From: Bacillota bacterium
GTDB taxonomy: Bacteria; Bacillota; Clostridia; Oscillospirales; Ruminococcaceae
Direction: 5' to 3'
Length of the DNA: 64,000 nucleotides
Assembly (NCBI GenBank): GCA_023460035.1
Contig: JAEWRN010000004.1
Span: 1-64,000 of the forward strand
In this document: one piece after another, positions 22,002 through 31,357 of the stretch
How positions within the stretch are numbered: the stretch's first letter is position 1
How the letters are laid out: each line of letters opens with the position of its first letter
The notes under the pieces: generated by a model
Seen by the model: only the letters and a program-made list of their open reading frames with translations
The model's database searches: none
Told to the model about the DNA's origin: nothing
Translations under genes and position numbers: made by a program

Positions 22002-22871
22002 TTAAAATAAAGTCAGCTGCTCTGGCGCCAGCCTGTCTTCAAATGTGCTCAGATAAGTAAAAACTTCATCAGTGTGGTGCAGCACGCCCCGCGCTTCACA
22101 GGCGGTATGAAACCGCTTCATCAGCGCCGCATTATGCGGGCTGTTACAGACATATTGGTTGCCAAAGGCACGCTGGTACTGCTGTTTGAGGCCTGGGAAA
22201 TGCTCATCCAGTTTTTCATAAAAATACTCGCGGTTGCCCTCCCGCAGGGTCAGGCCCATGCTAAAGCACAGGATGCCCCGCACGCCGGCGTCAAAGCACC
22301 CCTCTAAAATGCTGTTGACATTTTGCCAGTTGTCATTTAAAAACGGTAAAATGGGGGTCAGCCAGACCACAGTAGGGATGCCTGCCTGCTGCAAAATACG
22401 CAGCACTTCAAGCCGCCGCTGGGTATTGCAGACATTCGGCTCTAGTATGCTGCAAAGGCGCTCATCAAAGGTGGTCAGCGTCATCTGCACAACGCACTTG
22501 CCTTTGTGCTGCACCCGCTGAAGCAAATCTAAATCGCGCAGCACCCTGTCTGACTTTGTAATGACCGTAAACCCAAAGTCCTGCTGTTCCACCGCTTCTA
22601 AACACCCGCGTGTGACGTTATAGGTGAGCTCTGCGGGCTGGTAAGGGTCACACATTGCCCCGGTACCCACCATGCATCGTTGCCGTTTGCTGCGCAGTGC
22701 CTGCGCCAGCAACTGGGGCGCGTTGGTTTTTACCTCTACGTCTTCAAAATCGTGCTGCATGTTATAGCATTTGCTGCGTGAGTCGCAGTAGATGCAGCCA
22801 TGTGTGCAGCCGCGGTAGGGGTTAAGCCCGTTTTTCGCCGACAAAATGCCTTTTGCCTCTTTTTCGTGCAT
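22002..22871 (-). CDS. Radical SAM protein, SplB-related family
   Basis: A 289-residue radical SAM enzyme of the spore-photoproduct-lyase-like/Rv2578c family. The cluster motif YRGCTHGCIYCDSRSKCY near 22-39 gives CxxxCxxC. GTGAMCDPYQPAE and TKSDRVLRDLDLL follow, and PILPFLNDN is also typical. No reaction is established for this family. The start at 22871 is chosen because homologues begin shortly before AKGILS; the frame stays open about 90 codons further upstream with composition unlike the family. Operon with the nucleotidyltransferase gene. Confidence 0.85.
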   Translation of the reverse strand: MHEKEAKGILSAKNGLNPYRGCTHGCIYCDSRSKCYNMQHDFEDVEVKTNAPQLLAQALRSKRQRCMVGTGAMCDPYQPAELTYNVTRGCLEAVEQQDFGFTVITKSDRVLRDLDLLQRVQHKGKCVVQMTLTTFDERLCSILEPNVCNTQRRLEVLRILQQAGIPTVVWLTPILPFLNDNWQNVNSILEGCFDAGVRGILCFSMGLTLREGNREYFYEKLDEHFPGLKQQYQRAFGNQYVCNSPHNAALMKRFHTACEARGVLHHTDEVFTYLSTFEDRLAPEQLTLF

Positions 22872-23234
22872 CTGCTTCGCCTCACTTCTTTCAGTCTGGC
22901 CCGCCAAAACGGGGCCTTGCCATACCACAGCCGCAAGCCGCGGGCAGCCGCCTGTTTGCACCATTGTGCAAATACCCCTGCCGGTGGGGCCGCGCCATCT
23001 GCCGCTGTGGCACGGCAAAATACGGTAGTTACGGGCTGCCGTATTGTTTGATTTTACCATAAAACGCGGTGCAAAAAAAGCCGGCACACCGGTATTTGTG
23101 CCCCGGCTGCGGCAAGGTATTTCATCTGCAGCCAAAAAATATCGCACAATTTTCCAGTATCCGCGTTTGTTCGACTTTGTGTGTGCTTTGTGCTACACTA
23201 GGCTTGTTATATTACAACTCAGGGGGGAACCTTT
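22872..23234. other. Divergent intergenic region
   Basis: About 360 bases between the divergent radical SAM and TIGR00300 genes. The first 175 bases are open in frame with the radical SAM gene but have no RBS or family similarity that I recognise. A possible promoter for the plus-strand gene is TTCGAC at about 23168 and TACACT near 23192 (18-base spacer). Nothing else is clear. Confidence 0.4.
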
Positions 23235-24335
23235 ATGGGCTTTGAATTGCCGGTATTTCGCGAACCGGATTTTACATTGCCGTTTTTACAGCACGCACCA
23301 AACGCCATGTTTTGCCCCGCCCCGCGGGATGGGGCCGCGCCGGACGGGTACCATTCTACCAGTATGTACCCGGAATACTTTAAGGTGGGCGGCAGCTGGC
23401 TGCTAGCGCCGGAAAGCCGGATGGACTGCACCGCCGTACTCAAAAACGGCCGCATTGAAATTGTGGAATTTCGCAATTTAAAACAGGATGACCTTGTTGT
23501 CACAGGCCGCTCAGAGGATGGCTCTGAGGGGATTTTTTTATGGACGGACGGTTTTTCTGCACCCGGCGGCGGCACACAGGAGGCCTTTGCTTTTCGCCAG
23601 GGTCGCTCACGCGAGACCGGCTATTCGCGCGACTACCGCGAATTGCTGCAGCTGCTGCGCTATGAAAAACAGCACGGGCGCATTTTGTGGGTCATGGGCC
23701 CCGCCTGCGCGTTTGACGCCGATGCCCGCAGCGCATTTGCGGCACTGGTGCGTGGCGGCTATGTGGGCGGGCTTATGGCGGGTAACGCGCTTGCCACCCA
23801 CGACCTTGAGGCCGGGTACCTTGGCACCGCGCTGGGGCAGGATGTGCGCACACAGGAATCCCGCGAGGGCGGGCACTACAACCACCTTGACACCATTAAT
23901 AAAGTGCGGGAATGCGGGTCGATTAGCGCTTTTATTGAGCAGGGGTATGTAAAAGACGGCATTATGTACGAGTGCGTGCAAAATGCCGTACCGTTTGTGC
24001 TGGTGGGCTCGGTGCGGGACGATGGCCCCTTGCCGGAGGTCATCCCCAATGTGTACGACGGGCAGGACGCCATGCGCGCGCTGGTGCGCGAGGCGACCAC
24101 CGTAATCTGCATGGCCACCACACTGCACACCATTGCCACCGGCAACATGACCCCCAGCTACCGGCTGGTAGACGGTGTCGTGCGCCCGCTGTATTTTTAC
24201 TCGATTGACGTATCTGAATTTTCGGTCAACAAGCTGCGGGACCGCGGCAGCCTTGCCGTGCGCACCATCGTGACCAATGTGCAGGACTTTGTGGGCAAGA
24301 TTAGCCGGGCACTGTGTGAGGATAAACCAGTATAA
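23235..24335 (+). CDS. TIGR00300-family protein (archaeal-type ornithine cyclodeaminase/LOR-SDH domain)
   Basis: A 366-residue protein of TIGR00300. This domain is found alone in archaea and clostridia and as the C-terminal half of cyanobacterial AgrE/ArgZ, where it acts as an NAD-linked ornithine cyclodeaminase. Conserved blocks include GGYVGGLMAGNALATHD, EGGHYNHLDTINKVR, IMYECVQNAVPFVLVGS, RDDGPLPEVI and the Rossmann-like MATTLHTIATGN. The RBS GGGGGGAACC precedes the ATG. It is monocistronic. Conversion of ornithine to proline is a reasonable guess for the reaction but is not proven for this branch. Confidence 0.8.
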   Translation: MGFELPVFREPDFTLPFLQHAPNAMFCPAPRDGAAPDGYHSTSMYPEYFKVGGSWLLAPESRMDCTAVLKNGRIEIVEFRNLKQDDLVVTGRSEDGSEGIFLWTDGFSAPGGGTQEAFAFRQGRSRETGYSRDYRELLQLLRYEKQHGRILWVMGPACAFDADARSAFAALVRGGYVGGLMAGNALATHDLEAGYLGTALGQDVRTQESREGGHYNHLDTINKVRECGSISAFIEQGYVKDGIMYECVQNAVPFVLVGSVRDDGPLPEVIPNVYDGQDAMRALVREATTVICMATTLHTIATGNMTPSYRLVDGVVRPLYFYSIDVSEFSVNKLRDRGSLAVRTIVTNVQDFVGKISRALCEDKPV

Positions 24336-24430
24336 AACGGCCGGCCCGTGGCGCTTTGCAAAAAGCAAAAAGCGCACTGCACCCGCCAAAGCATAAAAAA
24401 TGCACGCCGGTGCTCTGCAGCCAAAACACA

Positions 24431-24468
24431 AAAAAAGAAATGCAGCAAAATTGCTGCATTTCTTTTTT
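24431..24468. terminator. Bidirectional terminator between TIGR00300 gene and eno
   Basis: A perfect 18-bp stem (24431-24448 with 24451-24468) with a run of six A on the left and six T on the right, serving both convergent genes. Confidence 0.93.
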
Positions 24469-24516
24469 ATTTGAAATCGGTATCACATATGTAATTGTAC
24501 TGCAATGTTTTGCCGC

Positions 24517-25815
24517 TTAGCGCTTACTATTGAAAGCCTCTACCCCGGGGTAATGGGCCGAAGCGCCCAGTGCCTCTTCAATGCGCAGCAGGCGGTTGTA
24601 CTTGGCAACGCGCTCGCTGCGGTTTGGCGCGCCGGTTTTGATCTGGCAGGTATTCAGCGCCACCGCAAGGTCGGCAATCGTCGTATCTTCCGACTCGCCC
24701 GAACGGTGCGAAACGACCGCCGTATACCCGGCCTTGTGGGCCATTTTAATAGCTTCCAGCGTCTCGGACACCGAGCCGATCTGGTTGAGCTTAATCAAAA
24801 TGGAGTTGCCACAGTGGTTTGCAATGCCCTTTGCAAGGCGCTCGGTATTGGTGACAAACAAATCGTCACCCACCAGCTGAATGCGGTCGCCCAGCTCTTT
24901 GGTCAGCAGCTGCCAGCCCTCCCAGTCCTCTTCATCCAGGCCGTCCTCAATGGAGTAAATCGGGTATTTATCGACGAGCTTCTTCCAGTGCTGCACCAGC
25001 TCTGCCGACGTGAACTTTTGGCCGGATTTCGGCAGCAGGTACTCGCCTTTCTTCGCACCCTTCCACTCGCTGGACGCGGGGTCCATTGCCAGCACAAAAT
25101 CTTTGCCCGGCTCGTACCCTGCAAGGCGCACCGCCTCAAGGATATATTCAATGGCCTCTTCGTCACTTTCAAGGTTCGGCGCAAAGCCGCCCTCGTCGCC
25201 TACCGCAGTGGCAAGCCCCTTGGATTTCAGCAGCGACTGCAGCGAATGGAACACCTCGGTGCACCAGCGCAGGCCCTCGCCAAAGCTGGGCGCGCCCACC
25301 GGCATAATCATAAACTCCTGCACGTCAACGGTATTGGCCGCATGGGCACCACCGTTGAGGATGTTCATCATCGGCACCGGCAGCCGGTTACCCGAAACAC
25401 CGCCCAAAAAGCGGTACAGGGGGATGTCTTGCGATGCTGCGGCCGCACGCGCCGCCGCAATTGAAACCGCCAGAATGGCGTTGGCACCGAAGTTGGACTT
25501 GTCTTTCGTGCCGTCTGCCGCGATCATGGCAGCATCCACCGCATAGGTGTCCGCCGCATCCAGCCCGGCCAGTGCTTTATTGATTTTTTCGTTGACATTT
25601 TTAACTGCTTTTTGCACGCCCTTGCCGCCAAAGCGTTTTTTGTCGCCGTCGCGCAGCTCCAGTGCTTCAAACTCACCGGTCGAAGCGCCGCTGGGCGCAA
25701 TGCCGGTTGCAAAGCTGCCATCCGCAAGGTGCACCTCTGCTTCCACGGTGGGGTTGCCGCGCGAGTCGATCACCTCGCGGCCAATGACTTTTACGATTTC
25801 TGTATTTATGCTCAT
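24517..25815 (-). CDS. eno: Enolase
   Basis: Enolase of 432 residues, converting 2-phosphoglycerate to phosphoenolpyruvate. It has the substrate loop SGASTGEFEALELRDGD, the metal ligands in MDPASSEW, SIEDGLDEEDW and GDDLFVTN, the catalytic lysine in LIKLNQIGS, and the SHRSGESEDTTIADLAV motif. Length and motifs are standard. It is monocistronic and not next to other glycolytic genes. Confidence 0.97.
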   Translation of the reverse strand: MSINTEIVKVIGREVIDSRGNPTVEAEVHLADGSFATGIAPSGASTGEFEALELRDGDKKRFGGKGVQKAVKNVNEKINKALAGLDAADTYAVDAAMIAADGTKDKSNFGANAILAVSIAAARAAAASQDIPLYRFLGGVSGNRLPVPMMNILNGGAHAANTVDVQEFMIMPVGAPSFGEGLRWCTEVFHSLQSLLKSKGLATAVGDEGGFAPNLESDEEAIEYILEAVRLAGYEPGKDFVLAMDPASSEWKGAKKGEYLLPKSGQKFTSAELVQHWKKLVDKYPIYSIEDGLDEEDWEGWQLLTKELGDRIQLVGDDLFVTNTERLAKGIANHCGNSILIKLNQIGSVSETLEAIKMAHKAGYTAVVSHRSGESEDTTIADLAVALNTCQIKTGAPNRSERVAKYNRLLRIEEALGASAHYPGVEAFNSKR

Positions 25816-26034
25816 AGGATTGCCTCCTGTTCCTGGCCCCTATCAGCGCACTCGGCAGTGTCCGCCGACGCACTGCAAAAGAGCCGAGTTAAATTTTTGG
25901 ATACCGATTTTTTCGGTTGTTTCTATTGTACACCTAATTTGTTAAATTTTATTGTATTTTCCAAAATTCTACCTGTTTTTTTTAAACAAAGCAAAACGCC
26001 CCACATAGAGTGGGTACCAAGACCCCTTACTTAA

Positions 26035-26080
26035 AAGTGAAAAGGCGGCACCCACAATCTTGAGTACCGCCTTTTCACTT
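26035..26080 (-). terminator. Terminator after the TetR-ABC operon
   Basis: A perfect 14-bp stem (26035-26048 with 26067-26080) ending in TTTT on the minus strand, 13 bases after the permease stop. Confidence 0.83.
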
Positions 26081-26093
26081 CTTGTTCAGCAGT

Positions 26094-26894
26094 TTACACC
26101 GGCAGATCTCGTTTACAAAACACCGCAACCGCCGCCGCATACAATGCTGCGCCCACAGCATAAAGGCAAAGCATACCGGCAACCGCGCTGCCCTGCCCCT
26201 CTAGAAGGCCGATTGGGGCAAACAGCGTGTAGGGGGTGGCGTATTTCAGCACTTCAAACTTATCCCCCACCTGCGACAGCATTTGTACCAGCAAAAACAG
26301 CACGCCCAGCCCGGCCCCCACCCCCAGCGAGGTGCGGGAATCGTTAAACAGGCAGGCGGCAAAAAAGCACAGGCCGCCAAGGAACACGTGCAGGCCGTAC
26401 AGGCCCACGTTCAGCCGCAAAAAAGCGGGGATATCAAGCTGCCCGGGGAACATTGCCTGCGCGGTGGCAATGCACACCAGCAAATTGAGCAGCAAAAGCA
26501 GCAGCGTGCCGGTAAGCAGCACCAGTGCCTGCGTGCGCACCAAGCGGCCGCGGCGGTTTGGCGTTGCCAGCAGGTATGCCATAGAGCCGCTTTCCACATA
26601 GCGCACCACCAAGCGGTTTGCCAGCATGGCGACAAAAATAAGCGGCATCACGGTCAGCAAAAAACCGTACAAGTAGTTTCCCATAAATTCGCCCAGCGTC
26701 GCCCCCACATTCAGCATGCCAAATGCCGCAAACAAGGTGGGCATGCTTTGCGCCATCTGTGCCAGGCTGTCGCCAAGCTTTGGGTCAAACATGGCAATAA
26801 TCATGGTGGCGTACATGGTAAGCACCGCAAAAAAAATCAGCAGCAGGCGCAGGCCCGCTTTGCTTTCACGCAAAAATAATGTTTTGTTGATCAT
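26094..26894 (-). CDS. ABC-2 type permease
   Basis: A 266-residue integral membrane protein with about six hydrophobic segments in the ABC-2 pattern (near 18-35, 62-85, 105-130, 150-170, 180-200, 235-258). The start at 26894 overlaps the ATPase stop as ATGA, indicating coupling. With the ATPase it makes an export pump under the TetR regulator of the same operon. Substrate unknown. Confidence 0.85.
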   Translation of the reverse strand: MINKTLFLRESKAGLRLLLIFFAVLTMYATMIIAMFDPKLGDSLAQMAQSMPTLFAAFGMLNVGATLGEFMGNYLYGFLLTVMPLIFVAMLANRLVVRYVESGSMAYLLATPNRRGRLVRTQALVLLTGTLLLLLLNLLVCIATAQAMFPGQLDIPAFLRLNVGLYGLHVFLGGLCFFAACLFNDSRTSLGVGAGLGVLFLLVQMLSQVGDKFEVLKYATPYTLFAPIGLLEGQGSAVAGMLCLYAVGAALYAAAVAVFCKRDLPV

Positions 26895-27793
26895 GCCTTT
26901 TGCCCCCCGTTTTCTGCCCCATAATAATGTAAAAACAGCTCTTCCAGCGACTCGCGGTGCAGCTCTAAATCCTTTACCGGGTAAGCCGCCACCTGTTTTA
27001 AAAATGCGTCCGGGCTGCCGGTGACGGTAAGCGTTACCGTGTCGCCGTTTACAGTGGCATCCCCACCGGCCCATGCCGCGGCAAAGGCGGTGGCATCTGC
27101 CGGCACTGCAAACTGTGTCGCAAAGGTTTTGCGCTTGGTGCGGCGCAGCTCTTCCATCTGCTCTACCGCAACAATGCGCCCGGCGCGAATAATAACCGTG
27201 CGGTCGCAGGTGCGCTCTACCTCTTCAAAAATATGCGAGGACATTAAAATGGTCGCGCCGCGCTGTTTTTCCTGTAAAATCAGCTCAATAAAGCGGTTTT
27301 GCATCAGCGGGTCCAGCCCGCTGGTCGGCTCGTCCAGCACCAGCAGGCGGGGCGAAGCCATAAAGGCCGCCACAATGCCCACCTTTTGCTTGGTGCCCTT
27401 TGACATACGCCCTATTTTCGCATTGGCATCCAGCTCAAACTGCTGCATCAGCTGCTGCGCCCGCGCAAAGCTTTTCAGGCCTTTCATCTGGGCAAGGAAA
27501 TGCAAAAACGCCGTGCCGGTCATGTCGTTCATAAAGGCCGGTTCACCCGGCAGGTACCCCAGGTCCTTTTGAATCTGCGCCGCCTGTTCAAAACAAGGCA
27601 AGCCAAACACCGTCGCGCTGCCCGCATCCGGCTGAATAAAGCCCATCAATTGGCGAATGGTCGTGGTTTTGCCCGCGCCGTTGGGCCCCAAAAAGCCCAT
27701 TACTTCGCCCTCGTTCACTTCAAAATCCAGCCCAAAAACGCCGCGGCCCCCGCCGTAATCCTTTGTCAGGCCCTTTGTCTCAATGATCTTCAT
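26891..27793 (-). CDS. ABC exporter ATPase
   Basis: A 300-residue ATP-binding subunit. Walker A is GPNGAGKTTTIRQL near 36-49, the signature is MSKGTKQKVGI, and Walker B is LLVLDEPTSGLDP with SSHIFEEVE after it. A C-terminal extension of about 80 residues is typical of drug or lipid exporters of the CcmA/NatA group. The start overlaps the end of the TetR gene by 14 bases. Confidence 0.92.
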   Translation of the reverse strand: MKIIETKGLTKDYGGGRGVFGLDFEVNEGEVMGFLGPNGAGKTTTIRQLMGFIQPDAGSATVFGLPCFEQAAQIQKDLGYLPGEPAFMNDMTGTAFLHFLAQMKGLKSFARAQQLMQQFELDANAKIGRMSKGTKQKVGIVAAFMASPRLLVLDEPTSGLDPLMQNRFIELILQEKQRGATILMSSHIFEEVERTCDRTVIIRAGRIVAVEQMEELRRTKRKTFATQFAVPADATAFAAAWAGGDATVNGDTVTLTVTGSPDAFLKQVAAYPVKDLELHRESLEELFLHYYGAENGGQKA

Positions 27794-28409
27794 GCAAAAA
27801 CTCCTCCTTGTAGGCCATGTTTTTAAACAGCACGGTCCACCGCTTATAATCTGCCAGCAGCACTTTAAAATCCACCGGCTGGTTTTGCCGCCGCAACTGC
27901 TGCAAATACCCTTCGGTCATCCACACCAGCATGCGCAGCATTTCACCAGGGTCTACCCCGTCTCGAAAACGCGAAAAATCAACATATTTAAAATATTTTC
28001 CCACATCCCCCAGCTGTGCCTGCAATTTAGCCGCAAGCTCCGGGTTTAAATGCTCGTCGCGCGCGTCATAAGCGCGAATGGCAAAATCCATTAAATAAGG
28101 GTGTTCCGCCACCAGCTTCAGCTTTTTTTGCGCGCCGTATTCCATCAGGTCAAAAAAGTCGTCGATGGCTTCAAAATCATCATTCACAATTGCATCTTGC
28201 GTCAGCTGTTCCATGTATTGGTACAGGTAAAGGTAAAGCTCTTTTTTATTGCCAAAATAGTAAAACAGCAGCCCTTTAGAAATTTGCGCTTTGGCCGCAA
28301 TATCATCGGTTGAAGCGTGTTTGTACTCGTTTTGCGAAAACACCTCCATCGCCGCGTTTAAAATGCGCAGCTGCTTTTCTTTTGGCAGGGTAAAAAAAGC
28401 TTCGTTCAT
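27780..28409 (-). CDS. TetR/AcrR-family regulator
   Basis: A 209-residue repressor. The N-terminal helix-turn-helix covers about 8-55 (ILNAAMEVFSQNEYKHASTDDIA, cut at the turn, then AKAQISKGLLFYYFGNKKELY). The C-terminal ligand domain resembles the PsrA/YcdC-like pattern seen with MDR exporters. It is the first gene of a three-gene operon with an ABC-2 pump, so it most likely represses the pump and itself. Confidence 0.9.
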   Translation of the reverse strand: MNEAFFTLPKEKQLRILNAAMEVFSQNEYKHASTDDIAAKAQISKGLLFYYFGNKKELYLYLYQYMEQLTQDAIVNDDFEAIDDFFDLMEYGAQKKLKLVAEHPYLMDFAIRAYDARDEHLNPELAAKLQAQLGDVGKYFKYVDFSRFRDGVDPGEMLRMLVWMTEGYLQQLRRQNQPVDFKVLLADYKRWTVLFKNMAYKEEFLHEDH

Positions 28410-28430
28410 TCAGCATCCCCCTTTATTAAC

Positions 28431-28482
28431 CGGTTCGGTCAACCGCATAGTTTTATCATACCGAATTGACTCGTTTTTGCAA
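28431..28482 (-). promoter_or_regulatory. Promoter and candidate TetR operator
   Basis: On the minus strand TTGCAA (28477-28482), a 16-base spacer and TATGAT (28455-28460). Between the -10 box and the gene is an inverted repeat at 28431-28445, CGGTT-CGGTC-AACCG, the size of a TetR-family operator. Confidence 0.55.
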
Positions 28483-28606
28483 GGCCCCCCAAACAAAATT
28501 TTGTACCGGCCACAAAACCCATTTTTTGCATTGCGACAGCCGTTTTTTTGTGAGATACTGGGCATAAACTAGAATAATTGTATCAAATGGTAAAGGGGCG
28601 ACGTGA

Positions 28607-29944
28607 ATGGAAAAAACTTTATTTGAAAACGGAATCGTTATTACGGTAGACGACAATAACACGCTGTACCGCAAAGGCTATGTGCTGGTAGAGGGCAACC
28701 GGATTGCGGCCGTGGGCGAGGGCAGCTACCCCGGCGAGCGGGCCGGCCTTACCGTAATAGACGCCGCAGGCAAAGCCATTTTGCCCGGCATTGTAAACGC
28801 GCACACCCACGTGGCGGGCAGCCTGTTTAAAGGCCTGCTGGAAGACGACCCCAATGGCTTTTACGGCTTTGCGCTGCCGATGGAGGGCCAGCTGACGCCC
28901 GACGACGTTTACCATCTTTCGCTGCTGGGTGCATGGGAGTGCATGCAGGGCGGCGTGACCACCATCAACGAAATTTACCACTATGTGTTGTCGGTGGCCA
29001 AAGCCGTGGATGAAATCGGCCTGCGGGCTGTCATCAGCCAAAACATTGTGGACGTGGACATTGGGGCACTGCGCCATAACGACTACACCCGCCACCCTGC
29101 AATGGGCGACGCTTTTTTAGAGGACAACATTCGCCTGCTGGAAACCTACCATGGCAAGGATGGCGGGCGCATCACCTGCCGCGTTGGGCCGCATGCCACC
29201 GACACCGTTTCGTTTGCGCTGGCACAAAAATGCGCCGCGCTGGGCGAAAAGTACGGTGTCGGCTTTCACACCCATGTCGCACAAAGCGAGCGTGAGGTGG
29301 CCTTAGTGCGCGAAAGTTACGGCCTGACCCCCGTGGAATTTTTAAAAGAGACCGGCCTTTTGGGCAAGAACCTGATGGCGGCACACTGCATTTACACGAC
29401 TGACAGCGATATTAAGCTGCTGGCTGAAAGCGGTGCCCATATGGCCCACTGCACCGAAGGGCTGGGGCGGCACAGCGAATTCCCGCCCACAAAAAAAATG
29501 TTTGCCGCCGGGGTGCACCTTGTGCTGGGCACCGACTGGCTGACGATGGACCCCTGGACCAACATGCGCATGGGTATTGCCTTAAACCGCCAGCATGGGG
29601 TGGATTTTGAAACCGCCTGTGCGCTGTCGATGCTGCGCCGCTCTACCATTGAGCCGGCACGTGCGCTGGGCCTTGGCGATGCCACCGGCAGCCTTGAAGT
29701 GGGCAAACAGGCCGACTTGATTTTAATGGACCTTTCGGGGCCAAACCTCACGCCGCTGTTCCACGACCCGGTGGTGACACTGGTATACAATGCCAACCGC
29801 TACGACGTTTGCGACGTGATGGTTGCCGGGCGCTTTACCGTGCGCGAGCGCAAGCTGCAAACGATGAGTGAAACAGAAATTATGGCAAACGGGCAAAAAA
29901 CTGCCATGCAGGTGTATGAGCGCCACACCGGCACCCGGTTTTAA
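28607..29944 (+). CDS. mtaD: SAH/MTA deaminase-type amidohydrolase
   Basis: A 445-residue amidohydrolase of the ATZ/TRZ (MtaD) group, which deaminates S-adenosylhomocysteine and 5'-methylthioadenosine to the inosyl forms. Metal ligands are in NAHTHV near 64-69, HTHVAQSE near 225-232, AHCIYTT near 265-271 and GTDWLTMDP near 305-313. The family's terminal antiparallel domain with ADLILMDLSG is present. The start has GGGGCGACG before it. The gene is monocistronic. The related enzymes guanine deaminase and chlorohydrolase are possible, but the motif set fits SAH/MTA deaminase best. Confidence 0.82.
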   Translation: MEKTLFENGIVITVDDNNTLYRKGYVLVEGNRIAAVGEGSYPGERAGLTVIDAAGKAILPGIVNAHTHVAGSLFKGLLEDDPNGFYGFALPMEGQLTPDDVYHLSLLGAWECMQGGVTTINEIYHYVLSVAKAVDEIGLRAVISQNIVDVDIGALRHNDYTRHPAMGDAFLEDNIRLLETYHGKDGGRITCRVGPHATDTVSFALAQKCAALGEKYGVGFHTHVAQSEREVALVRESYGLTPVEFLKETGLLGKNLMAAHCIYTTDSDIKLLAESGAHMAHCTEGLGRHSEFPPTKKMFAAGVHLVLGTDWLTMDPWTNMRMGIALNRQHGVDFETACALSMLRRSTIEPARALGLGDATGSLEVGKQADLILMDLSGPNLTPLFHDPVVTLVYNANRYDVCDVMVAGRFTVRERKLQTMSETEIMANGQKTAMQVYERHTGTRF

Positions 29945-29963
29945 GCGGTTTTGAACAGATTAC

Positions 29964-30010
29964 AAAAATGCCGTACCTACTGCCTTTGGCAGTACTGGTA
30001 CGGCATTTTT
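29964..30010 (+). terminator. Terminator after mtaD
   Basis: An outer 13-bp stem (29964-29976 with 29998-30010) and an inner TACTGCC/GGCAGTA stem (29978-29994) form one long hairpin ending in TTTTT. Confidence 0.88.
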
Positions 30011-30038
30011 CTTTATCAAATCAAGCGTTAAACGCTGT

Positions 30039-30917
30039 TTACAGCTGCACGTCTGCGCTGTACCCGCAGGTATAGCTTTCACCCGGGGCAACACGCACAA
30101 CGCCGGGCTTTTGGCCCATGGTACCCGCGGCGTCGGGCTCATCTGCCATACCGCACCACGGCTCCAAGCAAACAAACGGGGCCTGCTTGTGCGGCGGCGT
30201 CCAGATGCCAAGCGACGAAAACCCGTCAAAGGCAAATTGCAGCGCGCGGCCTGTTTTTTTGCTGTGCAGTAAAAGCCGGCGCGAGCGCACCGGGGTAAAA
30301 ACCAGCGCGTCGTTGTCGAACAGCGGGTAATCGAGTGCAAGGCGGTTGTTTTGCAGCACCGTGTAAGCCTTGCCGCGCTGCAAAAGGCCCTGCTCGTCTA
30401 CACGAAAGGCGGCCGGGTTCTCCCCGGCTTCAAACTGCACCTCATAATCGGCAAACTGTTCGCCCTCACCCAGCGGGCAATAAAAAGCGGGGTGCCCGCC
30501 AATGCAAAATTCCATCTGCTTTGCATCGTCGTTTTGCACGGTGAAGCGGGTAGAAAACCCGTTTTCGCGCAGCTCGTGCTCCACCGAAAGGGTAAATGCA
30601 TACGGGTACAGCGCCTTGGTGGCTTCGCTGCTTTGCAGCACAAACCGCACCCGGTTTTCGGCAGCCTCTGCCGCGCGAAACTCGGTGCGGCGGGCAAACC
30701 CGTGCCGGGCATAAGTGTAGGGCTGCCCGTCAATGTCGATTTTACCCCCCAGCAATACCCCCACCACGGGGAACAACAGCGGCGCGTGCCCCGTCCAATA
30801 GGCTTCATCCCCCTGCCAAAGGTACGGCGTACCGTCTGCCGCCGTGCAGCTGATCAATTCGCCCCCCAATGTCGTGGCCCGCGCGCGCGCCGCGCCGGCT
30901 GAAAGCTGATATTCCAT
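30039..30917 (-). CDS. Aldose 1-epimerase-family protein (LacX-like)
   Basis: A 292-residue galactose mutarotase-like protein of the LacX/YeaD branch. Conserved residues include ARHGFARR near 68-75, GGHPAFYCPL near 148-157 with the catalytic His, and the late Glu in CLEPWCGMAD. It interconverts alpha and beta anomers of a sugar or sugar phosphate. The start at 30917 has AAGGAGAAGGG before it. The gene is monocistronic. Confidence 0.87.
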   Translation of the reverse strand: MEYQLSAGAARARATTLGGELISCTAADGTPYLWQGDEAYWTGHAPLLFPVVGVLLGGKIDIDGQPYTYARHGFARRTEFRAAEAAENRVRFVLQSSEATKALYPYAFTLSVEHELRENGFSTRFTVQNDDAKQMEFCIGGHPAFYCPLGEGEQFADYEVQFEAGENPAAFRVDEQGLLQRGKAYTVLQNNRLALDYPLFDNDALVFTPVRSRRLLLHSKKTGRALQFAFDGFSSLGIWTPPHKQAPFVCLEPWCGMADEPDAAGTMGQKPGVVRVAPGESYTCGYSADVQL

Positions 30918-31139
30918 AAACTCTGCTCCCTTCTCCTTGCGCCAAAGGCCCGGTGCAAAGACCTGTTTTTCTGTTTTGCCCCGCCGTTTTGACGCCGGCG
31001 GGGTGTGTAGTATTATCATAGCAAAAAAGACTTCCCCAAAAGGCTGTTTCTCATACCTGGTTGCTGTTTCAACTTAAGCACTTGAAGTGCCAATAGGTTT
31101 GCCCTGCACTTTGCCTTTTTATTTTGCCCGCCGGCGGCA

Positions 31140-31352
31140 TTACCGCAGCAGGTCTTCCAGCAGGCCGCTCAACTGCTGGCGGCGCTTTTGCGTTTCCACC
31201 ATGTCCGGCATAAAAATGTCGCCGGCAAGCCTGCCCCAGTCTCCCTCTCCGGTACCGTCCGGCAACAGCTCTGCCGGCAGCGAAACGGCCTGCCCATCCT
31301 CTGACAGCAGCACCGCCACCCCGTCTTCAATGCGATCAATGGTCCAAAACAT
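31140..31352 (-). CDS. DUF3006 protein
   Basis: A 70-residue protein matching DUF3006: a small beta-rich start MFWTIDRIEDGVAVLL, then a charged middle and a C-terminal helix. DUF3006 genes are very often next to a ComEC-like metallo-beta-lactamase gene, as here (5 bases after it on the same strand). Function unknown; it may modulate the nuclease-like partner. Confidence 0.8.
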   Translation of the reverse strand: MFWTIDRIEDGVAVLLSEDGQAVSLPAELLPDGTGEGDWGRLAGDIFMPDMVETQKRRQQLSGLLEDLLR

Positions 31353-31357
31353 CTTGT

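Noticed and set aside
22872..23147. N-terminal extension of the radical SAM protein
   Set aside because: The frame is open, but homologues begin near the CxxxCxxC region and no RBS precedes the distal starts.
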